This document shows, one piece after another, positions 1 to 8,216 of a stretch of 64,000 nucleotides of DNA (position 1 is the stretch's first letter; the number at the start of each line of letters is the position of its first letter). The stretch is from Ochrobactrum sp. CGA5 (GTDB taxonomy: Bacteria; Pseudomonadota; Alphaproteobacteria; Rhizobiales; Rhizobiaceae), in assembly GCF_006345815.1 (NCBI RefSeq), contig NZ_VCIG01000014.1, forward strand, positions 1 through 64,000, in the 5' to 3' direction. Made by a program: the position numbers and the translations under genes. A model generated the notes under the pieces. It was given only the letters and a program-made list of their open reading frames with translations. It was not told where the DNA came from and made no database searches.

Positions 1-110
1 CGCTTGGATACAAGCCACCGGCACCCGAGGCCATCATCTGGCCTGCGCCAGCAAGCGGAGCAGCACCGTCATCTGCCCAGGCAATAGCCCCAAGGCCGAA
101 CATGAACTAA
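1..110 (+). CDS. Possible C-terminal tail of a protein entering from the left edge
   Basis: An open frame runs from base 3 to a TAA at 108-110. It encodes about 35 residues rich in Pro and Ala, the composition of a disordered C-terminal tail. A competing short minus-strand frame starts with ATG at 103-101 and runs off the left edge; it lacks a ribosome binding site. Neither can be identified from this fragment. The call is weak and depends on sequence outside the window. Confidence 0.2.
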   Translation, partial: LGYKPPAPEAIIWPAPASGAAPSSAQAIAPRPNMN

Positions 111-128
111 GATTGAAACCGGACCACC

Positions 129-527
129 CTATGGGGTCAGGCCAACGGTAACCCCGCGAATACCATTGCGTGCGAATTTTTCGGCGACACGGATGTCAGT
201 AGTCCAGGCCAACCCGGTGACGTAATTCCGACCGCAACGGTGGTCGTTTTGCCCTCGATAGATCTCCAACACGTCCTCGCTGGGAAACAGCGCATCCAGA
301 TCCCGCTGACAGGCCTTGGTCAGATAAGCGTGGCGGTAAAGCGTATTTAGCATTAGATTTTGAATGGCATCGTGATCAATGTTGTCGAAGGTTGGCCAGT
401 AGGAGGACAAATCACGCCAGAATGCCCGATGGTTTTTCGGTTTATCCTCGATATTTTCATAGTGGCTGATAAGCGCTGCGCATCGCTGTTCGGAATCGAA
501 TTTATTCAGGTCAATCTGGCTTTTCAT
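129..527 (-). CDS. ADP-ribosyltransferase-like protein, probably C-terminally truncated
   Basis: Encodes 132 residues. The start at 527 is chosen because AAGGAG lies seven bases upstream of this ATG; an upstream ATG at 551 has no such site. Near the C-terminus it has YRGQND followed by GLAWTTD and RVAEKFARNG. That resembles the RG...G(L/S)(A/S)WTTD...A.KFA core of phage and plasmid ADP-ribosyltransferase-like proteins. In such families a further segment with a catalytic Glu normally follows, but this frame stops 11 residues after the A.KFA motif. I infer a truncated, probably inactive remnant. The family assignment is from memory of motifs and is moderate at best. Confidence 0.45.
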   Translation of the reverse strand: MKSQIDLNKFDSEQRCAALISHYENIEDKPKNHRAFWRDLSSYWPTFDNIDHDAIQNLMLNTLYRHAYLTKACQRDLDALFPSEDVLEIYRGQNDHRCGRNYVTGLAWTTDIRVAEKFARNGIRGVTVGLTP

Positions 528-942
528 GTGGGCTCCTTGAGGTTCGGTCATTCATCATTGTCGACCAACGGCTTGGAATAAACCACCTCGTATTTCGCGA
601 TTTTGCATTTAGATCTAGACAAGACCGATTCTTCATCGTATATGAACTTCACAAACAAGGATAAAGATCGTGAACACCACCCTGACCTTCAACAGCATAG
701 CATGCATAGCGGGCGTCAAACACGTCACGATAATAGCTATATCTGTTTGAAGTTTATAAGGTTTCGCGGTAATAGAAAGCTCTCCTGAACTGAGCTTAGC
801 GGCCGCTCCAAGGCCGTGATTTCCAACACTTCAATACCGGATCGACACAGGCGAATTCATATCGCTTGCGTCTTTGACGTCCAGGGGTTTCCCGCCTTCT
901 ATTGGTGAACAACCCGGTATACGACGTTTTAAATATATAAAT

Positions 943-972
943 CCGAATTGGTAGCCGTAGCTACCAATTCGG
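943..972. repeat. Perfect 13-bp inverted repeat, 4-bp loop
   Basis: The arms are CCGAATTGGTAGC and GCTACCAATTCGG, separated by CGTA. No T-run follows on either strand, so it is more likely an operator or a recombination or structural site than a terminator. It sits upstream of the gene at 1096. Confidence 0.6.
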
Positions 973-987
973 GCAAAGTCCGAAACC

Positions 988-1014
988 TCAGGTGGCCTGT
1001 TATTGGCCACCTGA
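988..1014. repeat. Perfect 10-bp inverted repeat, 7-bp loop
   Basis: The arms are TCAGGTGGCC and GGCCACCTGA around TGTTATT. It begins only 15 bases after the previous inverted repeat. A T-run is absent. In a transcript it would fold into a stable hairpin in the leader of the gene at 1096. Confidence 0.6.
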
Positions 1015-1095
1015 CCCCAACACAAGGAAATACGATCAGGCAGCGGTGAGCCCTCGCAACAGGGGAGCTGTGCCTACAAAATATGGAGAAATAAA

Positions 1096-2160
1096 ATGAG
1101 CAGATATTGGCTGGATTGGTTTGCTGAACACGTGATGGAACATGATAATCCAAGCCGGATTGAACGTGGGCAAAAGCCTTACGCTTCGCATATCGAATGC
1201 TTCAATGACATTGTCAGACAAGCCTTCGAAATCATCAGGAATCCACACTCGTCGGTACATCCTTCGATCAATCAGGATTACTTATTCCTGATCGATAAAA
1301 TGGCTCCGTTTGGGAACGTGAGTTTCAACAAACCTCCTCTCGCTGTAGCTGTCACTGATGCGCCGCATCCTGAAATTTTTGCTCATGACAATGATGTAGT
1401 GGAACATGCTAAAGAGGTCATCAATGCGCACAGCAGTGTCTATCTGGACCTTGCAGATCGCGTGTTCATGATGCCTGGCGGCGTTTTTCAGGTGCGTGCG
1501 CTATTCATTACGGGATTCGATAAACTCGCTAAATTCAACGCCATTCTGACACGTCCTGGATCAAACAAGAGCTGGGTGTTCGCATGGCTAGAAGGCCACC
1601 ATGCTCGACATCCGACTAATGCGCTTTACGATGACGTCTGGGCACCGGAACTTTGGATGATTGCCGACGCAAGCAGGCCAATCAATCGCAATAAGATCGA
1701 CTACAGTGCCTTTGCTGACCTCGAAAGGCTGGTCTGGATGTCAATTGTCAACTGGTCGACACTGAAGAGTAATGCAGCACCTGCTGTTATGGTGGACTTT
1801 GACAGACATCCAACCGCTGCAAACGATGCGCCGCTGCCAGTGGAAGCAATGGCGGAAGATGTTGCAAACGAGGATCGGATCGGTGAAGTGCCGATGGCGG
1901 ATTCGATCTTCAATGTAGTCGCTCTGCCAGCTCTCGGTGAGGAACGAATCCAACAGATTCGTAGTCGCATTTCGGGCATTAAGTACCAGGATCGTCAGCG
2001 TAAGAATTGCGCTCATACGGTCGATGGATTCTGGAGAATGCAGGCATTCGGACCAGGTCGCAAATTGCGTAAAAGGGTTTGGATCGACGGATTCAAGCGT
2101 GGTCACGGTTCACCTAAACCCGTGATGAACTCGTTGCCCAGGGAATACCGTGCTGCATAA
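1096..2160 (+). CDS. AcrVA2-like family protein (first copy)
   Basis: Encodes 354 residues. The C-terminus (about 307-336) carries an H-x-V-x-G-F-W-R-x-Q-x-F-G-x-G core followed by a basic stretch, RVWI and RG. This matches the C-terminal signature of the AcrVA2 family as I remember it (RGHW...G.G...RVRW). A Y-L-D-L segment near residue 118 matches the Y-V-D-I position in the centre of AcrVA2. The gene at 34298-35455 has the same layout. AcrVA2 of Moraxella acts co-translationally on Cas12a mRNA, but most relatives are uncharacterised, so an anti-CRISPR role here is speculative. GGAG-like bases precede the ATG. It is monocistronic, with a possible hairpin terminator at 2174-2209. Confidence 0.5.
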   Translation: MSRYWLDWFAEHVMEHDNPSRIERGQKPYASHIECFNDIVRQAFEIIRNPHSSVHPSINQDYLFLIDKMAPFGNVSFNKPPLAVAVTDAPHPEIFAHDNDVVEHAKEVINAHSSVYLDLADRVFMMPGGVFQVRALFITGFDKLAKFNAILTRPGSNKSWVFAWLEGHHARHPTNALYDDVWAPELWMIADASRPINRNKIDYSAFADLERLVWMSIVNWSTLKSNAAPAVMVDFDRHPTAANDAPLPVEAMAEDVANEDRIGEVPMADSIFNVVALPALGEERIQQIRSRISGIKYQDRQRKNCAHTVDGFWRMQAFGPGRKLRKRVWIDGFKRGHGSPKPVMNSLPREYRAA

Positions 2161-2173
2161 TGAAAATGAAAAC

Positions 2174-2209
2174 GACCGGATGACTTCAATCATATGACGT
2201 TGTCCGGTC
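2174..2209 (+). terminator. Imperfect hairpin after the AcrVA2-like gene
   Basis: GACCGGA pairs with TCCGGTC, extended inward by wobble pairs. It starts 14 bases after the stop codon. There is no clear T-run, so termination efficiency is uncertain. Confidence 0.3.
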
Positions 2210-2423
2210 TACCCTACGGGGAAAGGGCGGTCTCCAAACTGGTTCACCGGAGACACAAACTGGTGAGTGTTTATCCCAACATTCAAAACCCGTTTCTAAG
2301 GCCATAAAACACGGGTTCCGTTATGGTTATTGGTTGGGCCTTATCTCGACACGGGATTCCAGATTTTCTGATGTTTAAATCCCGTTATTTCCAGACGGTT
2401 CAATTCTCCAATCCGGCAACCCA
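2210..2423. other. Origin-like intergenic region with ATCCC(A/G) motifs
   Basis: The region lies downstream of the putative replicase gene. It contains TTATCCCA at 2271-2278, CGGGATT near 2352 and TTAAATCCCGT near 2375. The same motif family is repeated in the 61660-62060 region beside the Rep_3 gene. This suggests binding sites for a replication initiator; that is inference. Confidence 0.35.
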
Positions 2424-4334
2424 TCATCTAAACGCGAGTTTGGCAGATATAGTTTCAGCCACATCACGATTAGTCTGGAAAAACCGCTTCCGTGGTCTGG
2501 AAACAGGGAAGCCATCGTTGTCCGACCTGTCTATGACATCGAGAGCCTGGTTTCCGATTTCGGTTACCGTTTGACCGCTTCTGTTGGTTTTCCCGATCTC
2601 GATCTGGTTGGCCGACTCCGGTTTTCCTTTGATGGCGACTACCTGACGGTCATGGTTGGCCACCATTGGTGCCTGAATGTTGGAACGCTGAGGGAGATTC
2701 TGGTTCTTAAACATATCCGTGTTAGGGAATATCTTTTTATCTATACACTTATCTTTACACTTCCCGACACGGTTCAATAGCCTGAAAACCTGATCCCAAT
2801 ATTTGTGAACGGTCTGACGAGAAATGCCCGAAAGACGGGAAACAATCGTCTTCGTCAATTCGACCCCGTCTGCAGTCAACTTCTGTATCGTAGCCTTCAA
2901 CGTCGCCACCACCCGGTCCGTCTTTTGCGTTGCAGCATATCGTGCACCTGTAGCCTGGCGGTCGGATAAGGACTTCATTCCCTGAACCAAATGCATAGCT
3001 GCGCCACGATTACGTTTCGTCGTGAGCTTATCCGGATTCCATTTCGACACAGCATAATTGGCAACGCTGGCAATCAGGTACTGAACATTGCCGTCCTTCT
3101 TCGACGGACGAAGATCAGATTGGGCAACAGCGCGTTCCAGTTCGATATGTAAGCGGTCGCTGATGGCACCCAGACGGCCTTCTTTATGATTGCGAGCGAA
3201 TTCAGGATCGCCAGCAAAATGCCAGCTTGTCATGATACCGTAGGCGGTCTTCTGGAGAAAATTGAAGAGACCATTCGACTGCTGGATATCCATGCCGGAC
3301 TGCACAGATGCCGAACGACGGGTCAGGGATTCACGATTGTGGCCGAGTTCCAAATATTCGGCGTGTTCACTGAGATCGGGGAAATGGGCGTCCTGAGGGC
3401 ATACTGTGAACCATTCAGGGCTAAGCGGGTTCTTGACCTGTTGGCTCGCAGCTGGCGCACCAGCATCAGCTCCGGCGTCCAGCAAGGCATTGCAAAGCCC
3501 GTAATAGACGGAATGAAAGAGGTCGACAGGTGCGCGGTTGAATCCGTCTTTGGAAGGTTCGTTCCACACACCTGACCTGTATGGCAACATCCAGATAGCG
3601 TGGGGGCGTATGAACTGACTGTTTGGCAAACGGAGTCCAACCAGAAAATGTGGCTGGCTGGCTATCTTGCCATCGTGGGCGAGCTGGCGGAAGAAATCGA
3701 CGCATTGCTCAAATGAATCCCACACGCGATCTGTGTCGATGCGGATAAATGACAGGAATTTGCGATTACCTTCAATGTATGGCTCGTCCAATGAAAGAAG
3801 TTTGTTACCAATTGTAGCCAGAGCGCCCTTCCCCCAGTTAGAACGGAGATCCTTGGCCTTCGGGACTGCGGCGACAAACAGCTTGGCAGCTTGGGAATTC
3901 AAGGTATTTGAACGGAGCCCCATTTCAGAAACTGGGGCAACCTGATGGCCGGACAGCATCTTCCAACCACGGCGATCATATCCGTTTTCGAGACGTTCCT
4001 TGATCAGCTCGCGCTGGATACGGGATTGCTCGATGAAATATTCGGCCTCAGGCGTGACCTCACGATTTGAATTCTTGCGACGGGCTTGCTTGCTGGCCTT
4101 CGCCAAATTGGAACGGAAAATGTCTTCCTGAAACTGCTTCATGAACGTCGCCGGCGACGATGGTGATGATTTGACACCGCTGAAACGGGTTTTCTGAAAA
4201 TTATTTTTTGGGGTGTTTTGTGGACGAGCTGAACTGGTGTGGGAGTTATCATCAGATGCATTATCGCCACGGCAATCTACCTTCGAGATTTCGAAGTTTT
4301 TACAGTTGACGATTCCTGGGTTTGATCTGATCAT
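2424..4334 (-). CDS. Putative plasmid replication initiator (replicase/primase-like) with C-terminal HTH
   Basis: Encodes 636 residues; AAGGA lies eight bases before the ATG at 4334. The N-terminal 90 residues are Ser/Asn/Lys-rich and probably disordered. The core (about 190-260) has FLSFIRID, PHFLVG (228-233) and RPHAIWML (243-250). These resemble the PHxxVxL/H patterns of the plasmid Replicase family (primase-polymerase type). Residues about 490-515 form a helix-turn-helix (T.IVSRLSGISRQTVHKYW), as in initiators that carry a C-terminal DNA-binding domain. It lies on its own on the minus strand, with origin-like repeats just downstream. Alternatives include another DNA-processing protein. 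No catalytic residues could be assigned with certainty. Confidence 0.42.
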   Translation of the reverse strand: MIRSNPGIVNCKNFEISKVDCRGDNASDDNSHTSSARPQNTPKNNFQKTRFSGVKSSPSSPATFMKQFQEDIFRSNLAKASKQARRKNSNREVTPEAEYFIEQSRIQRELIKERLENGYDRRGWKMLSGHQVAPVSEMGLRSNTLNSQAAKLFVAAVPKAKDLRSNWGKGALATIGNKLLSLDEPYIEGNRKFLSFIRIDTDRVWDSFEQCVDFFRQLAHDGKIASQPHFLVGLRLPNSQFIRPHAIWMLPYRSGVWNEPSKDGFNRAPVDLFHSVYYGLCNALLDAGADAGAPAASQQVKNPLSPEWFTVCPQDAHFPDLSEHAEYLELGHNRESLTRRSASVQSGMDIQQSNGLFNFLQKTAYGIMTSWHFAGDPEFARNHKEGRLGAISDRLHIELERAVAQSDLRPSKKDGNVQYLIASVANYAVSKWNPDKLTTKRNRGAAMHLVQGMKSLSDRQATGARYAATQKTDRVVATLKATIQKLTADGVELTKTIVSRLSGISRQTVHKYWDQVFRLLNRVGKCKDKCIDKKIFPNTDMFKNQNLPQRSNIQAPMVANHDRQVVAIKGKPESANQIEIGKTNRSGQTVTEIGNQALDVIDRSDNDGFPVSRPRKRFFQTNRDVAETISAKLAFR

Positions 4335-4552
4335 TATCCTGTTCCTTGAACCTCCGCCGAGCCCTGCCAGGGGCGATGAAAGCGGGGGTTTTCTTTTTCC
4401 AATTCAATAGTTTGGTCTGTCGGCGCGGAAAAAAGCAACCCCTATTCTTTACAATTTCGCATTACTGTTGGATATTAATGCACAGTCGCTTTTTGTGATG
4501 TCGGCGGAATCAGCTATTTTGCGATTGAATTGAAATTGAGAACACCTGAACC
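4335..4552. promoter_or_regulatory. Divergent intergenic region between the replicase-like gene and the 4553 gene
   Basis: These 218 bases separate two divergent genes, so they must hold both promoters. A G-run followed by a pyrimidine tract (about 4384-4402) is visible. AT-rich sequence around 4440-4495 is the most likely promoter area for the rightward gene. No exact promoter could be assigned. Confidence 0.35.
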
Positions 4553-5560
4553 ATGGCGATCCATCAACTGATGTTGGCATATGAAATCACGGGCAAAACG
4601 AGTCATGCTCGGCGAGCGACGACGCATAAGATCGTCGAGAAGGTCGCCGTTCGGGTGCAGGAAATTGATGACATCGATGCCCTTAATGGCCTGACGATCA
4701 CTATCGGCGGCTACTCCGAGACACTGAAATTTTATAATGATCGCTTCTGGATACGCGATAAATTGGATGGCGCAGCAGCTGGTATGCTGCGCGCTCAGGC
4801 TGGGGTCATCGAGGATATGCGATTGGCCACTGCTCTGGTAAAATCCCATAGCACCTTCGAGGTCTTCCATTACCGGGATCCAGAGATATTCTCCGACGAT
4901 TTCAAATCAATTTCGGCCGACGACCTGAAAGACGTAAACGATGCTGGCAGAGCAACAGCATTGGAGCGCCTTGAGAATGCCGCTGAAGCAGATCTCATAG
5001 ACATTGATGGCGAGCTATATGTTGCCCTTGGAGAGCCAGTTTACTGCCTGCGACTGCTGCCAGATACACTGCAGGTGCTCGTAAGTTTCCAGAAATCGAA
5101 TGAGGTTGCTGTCACACGCACGCCGACCATTCGAATTCCCATCGGTGATATGGCGACATCAAATCGAGATGATCTGGATGCCCTGACGGCTATCTGGAAA
5201 GCCGAAACTGGCAAAGGCGTCACGCAGGTCGCAGAAGCCAGCCTTCATTTCGATTTAAAGCCTGAACTCGATTATTCGGTGGAACGCCAAATTGAAGACA
5301 CGGCATCCGAAGTTGTAAACCGGACGTCGGGTATCGTTGAATGGTCGACGGCGCAGATCACAAAATGGGCTGAGCTACGAGATACTTTGAAATCTTATCG
5401 AGATAAAAATTCTGATGTGTATGATTTGGCAAGCAGTCTGACAGATTATGCATCCGCACAAACACCAGAAATGCGAGCATATATTCGGATGTTGAAGGAT
5501 CTTTTGGATAATTCCCCGATACATATTCCAGAAATTTCTTTTACGGATTTTCCTCAATAG
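4553..5560 (+). CDS. Conserved hypothetical protein, 335 aa
   Basis: I do not recognise the family. The protein is acidic, has no signal peptide or membrane segment, and is probably cytoplasmic with mixed alpha/beta content. The C-terminal 100 residues are predominantly helical and acidic. The start has only a weak ribosome binding site (TGAGAA). Codon usage is regular throughout and a terminator follows at 5663-5694, which supports a real monocistronic gene. It faces away from the replicase-like gene. Confidence 0.6.
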   Translation: MAIHQLMLAYEITGKTSHARRATTHKIVEKVAVRVQEIDDIDALNGLTITIGGYSETLKFYNDRFWIRDKLDGAAAGMLRAQAGVIEDMRLATALVKSHSTFEVFHYRDPEIFSDDFKSISADDLKDVNDAGRATALERLENAAEADLIDIDGELYVALGEPVYCLRLLPDTLQVLVSFQKSNEVAVTRTPTIRIPIGDMATSNRDDLDALTAIWKAETGKGVTQVAEASLHFDLKPELDYSVERQIEDTASEVVNRTSGIVEWSTAQITKWAELRDTLKSYRDKNSDVYDLASSLTDYASAQTPEMRAYIRMLKDLLDNSPIHIPEISFTDFPQ

Positions 5561-5662
5561 ATTTTTTTGCTATATGTAGATTGCTGGCTGGAGCCAAGAA
5601 CCCCTTAAGCCCCCCCCTTGTTCAACAGTTTCGGCCAGCTTGAATATCCTCCGTTGAGACTG

Positions 5663-5694
5663 AGGCCTGCGTTAATGTCATCTAACGCAGGCCT
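5663..5694. terminator. Strong 12-bp hairpin between convergent genes
   Basis: AGGCCTGCGTTA pairs perfectly with TAACGCAGGCCT around an 8-base loop. A T-rich tract follows on the plus strand. It lies between convergent genes and probably terminates the 4553 gene; it may also insulate the mucR gene. Confidence 0.7.
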
Positions 5695-5700
5695 TGCCTT

Positions 5701-6162
5701 TTACTTTGTTGAATTCTCAACCTTTTTTCTCTTGTATTTTATCGGCGGAACTTCACCCGGCTTACGACCGAGACCCATATTCTTGGCCATTGCAGACCGC
5801 TTTGCCGAATAGTTTTTTGTGACCATTGGGTAATCCTGCGGCAACCCCCATTTCGCGCGATATTCATCCGGCGTCAGATTGTACACGGTCTTCAAATGCC
5901 GCTTCATGGATTGGAACTTCTTGCCGTCTTCAAGGCAGATGATGTGGTCATCGAATACCGACTTTTTCGGATTCACAGCAGGTTTTCGGGCCTCGGCCGC
6001 TTCGACTACTTCAACAGGGCCATTTTGCAACTCATTGAGCTTTCCATGAACCAGACTAATCAGGGATGGCAGTTCAGAATGCTGGATAGTATTGTTCGAC
6101 ACGTATGAAGATACAATGTCGGTCGTCAATTCTAGCAATGCGATAGTAGTCGGATCAGACAT
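5701..6162 (-). CDS. mucR: MucR/Ros-family transcriptional regulator
   Basis: Encodes 153 residues. The C-terminal half has the family hallmark: ICLEDGKKFQSMKRHL, then LTPDEYRAKWGLP, DYPMV and GLGRK. This family uses a zinc-finger-like fold to bind AT-rich DNA and silences horizontally acquired, surface and motility genes in Rhizobiales. Compared with Ros (C-x2-C...H...H), Cys76 and His89 are kept, but the second Cys is Asp79 and the last His position is Val93. The zinc site is therefore atypical and perhaps absent, as in some Mesorhizobium paralogues. The N-terminal region (1-50) is the oligomerisation segment. It could act on the many AT-rich promoters in this window. Confidence 0.93.
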   Translation of the reverse strand: MSDPTTIALLELTTDIVSSYVSNNTIQHSELPSLISLVHGKLNELQNGPVEVVEAAEARKPAVNPKKSVFDDHIICLEDGKKFQSMKRHLKTVYNLTPDEYRAKWGLPQDYPMVTKNYSAKRSAMAKNMGLGRKPGEVPPIKYKRKKVENSTK

Positions 6163-6347
6163 GATATATTGGCCTTATTAATCGGTAATCTGAATATGAC
6201 CATATGGACGCGAAAATAATAGTAAAATATAATTGCGAAGTCCCTTATCGACTCCTTTCTTGTTTCCAAACGCCTCCTTTAAACATCCGGAAACAATCGG
6301 CAAGGGACATCACAGACGGCCTGATTGTAAAGCTGTCAATGGCTGAA
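6163..6347 (-). promoter_or_regulatory. AT-rich promoter region of mucR
   Basis: These 185 bases lie between the mucR start and the end of the next minus-strand gene. AT-rich blocks around 6170-6240 include GACCATATGG. MucR family members commonly autoregulate through AT-rich upstream DNA, so autoregulation is plausible. No specific box was proven. Confidence 0.35.
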
Positions 6348-6896
6348 TTAGGCGGCAGCGCGGTGGAATTTCTCGACCGATTTTTCTACAAGAATATATG
6401 CCAATGCATATTCATCCAATGATTGAAGATCATCGTCGAGATCCATACTGGCAGACATCCAGTTAAAGAAGCGATCCTGCACCGAAATATCAGCATAATC
6501 GCTATCGCCGCCACGGATGACCCATAGATTTACAACAGGCAGCAGGTTTAATCTTGCAGTCAGCTCCGTTGGAAGGTCGAACTCATAGATTTCAAGAGTT
6601 CCGGTAGCCTTCCTACGATTATTCAAGCGCCATACCTCGTGACCAACGGCTGCCTGTAGAAGCTTCTGGACATCGGTATGGTATGGACTGTCTTCGCGTT
6701 CGTCAGCAATGTAGGCCTTTACCTTGTCTACTAGGACATCGTTGATCGTCACATAGGCCGTCTGCAGGCCTCTCGCTCCACTGATAATGCTTGTGAAAGC
6801 CACGCGTAGGGTGTTTCCTTTGAGCATGAATGAGACATCGTTGAGATACGATCTGCCGTATTCGATGCGGAATTTGTGCTTGAATAAATCGGACAT
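6348..6896 (-). CDS. Hypothetical protein, 182 aa
   Basis: I do not recognise the family. It is soluble, with no signal peptide or membrane segment. The C-terminal 40 residues are acidic, with an S-L-D-E-Y-A-L-A-Y helix. An AAGGG site precedes the ATG at 6896. It is transcribed from the shared-type promoter at 7029-7057, about 130 bases upstream. That makes it a member of the coordinated minus-strand array. Confidence 0.65.
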   Translation of the reverse strand: MSDLFKHKFRIEYGRSYLNDVSFMLKGNTLRVAFTSIISGARGLQTAYVTINDVLVDKVKAYIADEREDSPYHTDVQKLLQAAVGHEVWRLNNRRKATGTLEIYEFDLPTELTARLNLLPVVNLWVIRGGDSDYADISVQDRFFNWMSASMDLDDDLQSLDEYALAYILVEKSVEKFHRAAA

Positions 6897-7028
6897 GTTC
6901 GGTTCCCTTTTATTGTTTGGTTGACTTTGAGGTCGCCCCCTCCCCGAGGCTTCAATTCGAGGAGGGAACTTTTCGCGAGGAATTAGCCCAGACCTCGCTA
7001 CGAGAAATATTCATCTCTCATGTTTATA

Positions 7029-7057
7029 ATTATATGTAGCGCCGTGACACATAACAA
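7029..7057 (-). promoter_or_regulatory. Shared class I promoter/operator (copy A)
   Basis: Read on the minus strand, TTGTTA is followed after exactly 17 bases by TATAAT. The spacer begins TGTG and ends ACA, giving a dyad (TATGTG...TACATA) between the two boxes. It drives the gene at 6896-6348. The same layout recurs at 9864-9892, 32357-32385 and 35508-35536. Confidence 0.75.
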
Positions 7058-7125
7058 TGACCAAATTCAATACTTTTGAACATTCTGCATTTTCTTAAGT
7101 TGTTCTTAATATGGGATAATTTGGA

Positions 7126-7605
7126 TTACAGTCCGCCGAACATTAAACGCCCGTATAACCAAGCGGTGTTCACAAATTGCGTTCCAATGGCGATATCGGA
7201 AATTAACGCTACTACTGTAATTCCAACGGCCATTTTCAGCCAGCCAACCAATAGTTTTGGCCGACGAGGTTTTGGTTTGTAGCCGACAGATTTTAAAAAC
7301 TCGGACTTCGACATGCGAACGCAGCTCTTGCAAATGGCCACAGCTTCGTCGGCCGACAATTGGAAGAATTCGCGCTTATGATTGAGGCGATATCGATCCA
7401 AAGCCTGATGCAGGAGCTTCTCAGTCCAGTTTGGATACTTGGTGCGGATAGAGGCTTCCAGCTTAAATGGCAGAGCGACACCGGATGCTGAATTCAGTTC
7501 GCGCACGCGGTCTGTTGGATGTCGGGTAGTTCGGCCGATTTTTACCAATCCAGGCATTGCTGGATTCGATAGGACGTAAACGTAGCCCTCCTTCTTTTCA
7601 CTCAT
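7126..7605 (-). CDS. T5orf172/MUG113 (GIY-YIG-like) protein with C-terminal membrane segment
   Basis: Encodes 159 residues. The N-terminal 90 residues (GYVYVLSNPAMPGLVKIGRT...DRVRELN...E..LHQAL...REFF.L) match the T5orf172/MUG113 domain. This is a GIY-YIG-fold nuclease-like domain common in phages and mobile elements. The C-terminus has one or two hydrophobic segments (about 118-155), so the protein is likely membrane-anchored. The ATG at 7605 is chosen because GAGGAGAT precedes it; a TTG two codons upstream is less likely. The ribosome binding site lies in the loop of a perfect hairpin (7601-7628). It is last in the operon started at 9892. Confidence 0.8.
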   Translation of the reverse strand: MSEKKEGYVYVLSNPAMPGLVKIGRTTRHPTDRVRELNSASGVALPFKLEASIRTKYPNWTEKLLHQALDRYRLNHKREFFQLSADEAVAICKSCVRMSKSEFLKSVGYKPKPRRPKLLVGWLKMAVGITVVALISDIAIGTQFVNTAWLYGRLMFGGL

Positions 7606-7628
7606 GAGCAATCTCCTCTGCTCATGAG
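7601..7628 (-). promoter_or_regulatory. Hairpin enclosing the ribosome binding site of the T5orf172 gene
   Basis: CTCATGAGCA and TGCTCATGAG form a perfect 10-bp inverted repeat. The 8-base loop is GAGGAGAT, the ribosome binding site, and the start codon is inside the stem. This geometry suggests translational control by RNA structure, or a protein operator. Confidence 0.6.
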
Positions 7629-7708
7629 TATGGGCTCACAAATTGCACGTTCAAAACGCCGACAGAAAATATTGGAAGGAGGTAAGTCAGGTTTCTGAAA
7701 AGGAAAGC

Positions 7709-8176
7709 TTAGAGTTCGATCTCGGGTTTGATGACCTTGAGCGCCAGCAATGGGTTTTCGTAAATGCCCGCAAAGCTGCCGAAATGACGCTTTACGTCGT
7801 CGTGCGTCAGATCGATGCGCTGTTCACCCGAACTGTCATGCCAAATGATAGAGGCGTCAAGGGTATCCTCGAACATGTAGATACCGATTTCACCATTTCC
7901 GCGAACGCCTGTTGTCAATTGGCCAGCCTTGGTGAGCTTTAGGAAGATGTCGTCGCCACTCTGGGTAATTTCCTTCAGGTCGGTCGCCTTTGAAAACATC
8001 AGTGAACGTTTTAGATCATCGGGCGAAATCGTGATCCCGACCATACCGCCTTCGAATTTTATTTCATTCATGATCGCGGTATTCAGCGATGGCAGTTCTA
8101 GGCGTTCGGCTTCGGTTTCGGATTGTACTTTGATGATCATAACTCGGCCGTGCATATCGTATTCATTTTTGGTCAT
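7709..8176 (-). CDS. Hypothetical protein, 155 aa
   Basis: Family not recognised. It is soluble and acidic, with predicted beta-rich content in the middle (GGMVGITIS, GEIGIYMFEDT). A GGAAA site lies upstream of the ATG at 8176. It is 40 bases downstream of the preceding gene in the same operon. This spacing supports co-transcription with the 9809-7126 group. Confidence 0.65.
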   Translation of the reverse strand: MTKNEYDMHGRVMIIKVQSETEAERLELPSLNTAIMNEIKFEGGMVGITISPDDLKRSLMFSKATDLKEITQSGDDIFLKLTKAGQLTTGVRGNGEIGIYMFEDTLDASIIWHDSSGEQRIDLTHDDVKRHFGSFAGIYENPLLALKVIKPEIEL

Positions 8177-8216
8177 ATTGGTTTTCCTTTAAATTGATTG
8201 GTTTTCGTAGTGATAT

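Larger units (their letters stand above)
528..1095. other. Intergenic region with two strong inverted repeats
   Basis: There is no convincing gene in these 568 bases. The notable content is two perfect inverted repeats, at 943-972 and 988-1014, lying 120 to 80 bases upstream of the next gene. The rest shows no recognised signal. Confidence 0.5.

Noticed and set aside
603-788. Plus-strand frame of 61 codons in the left intergenic region
   Set aside because: No ribosome binding site and composition unlike the coding sequence around it.
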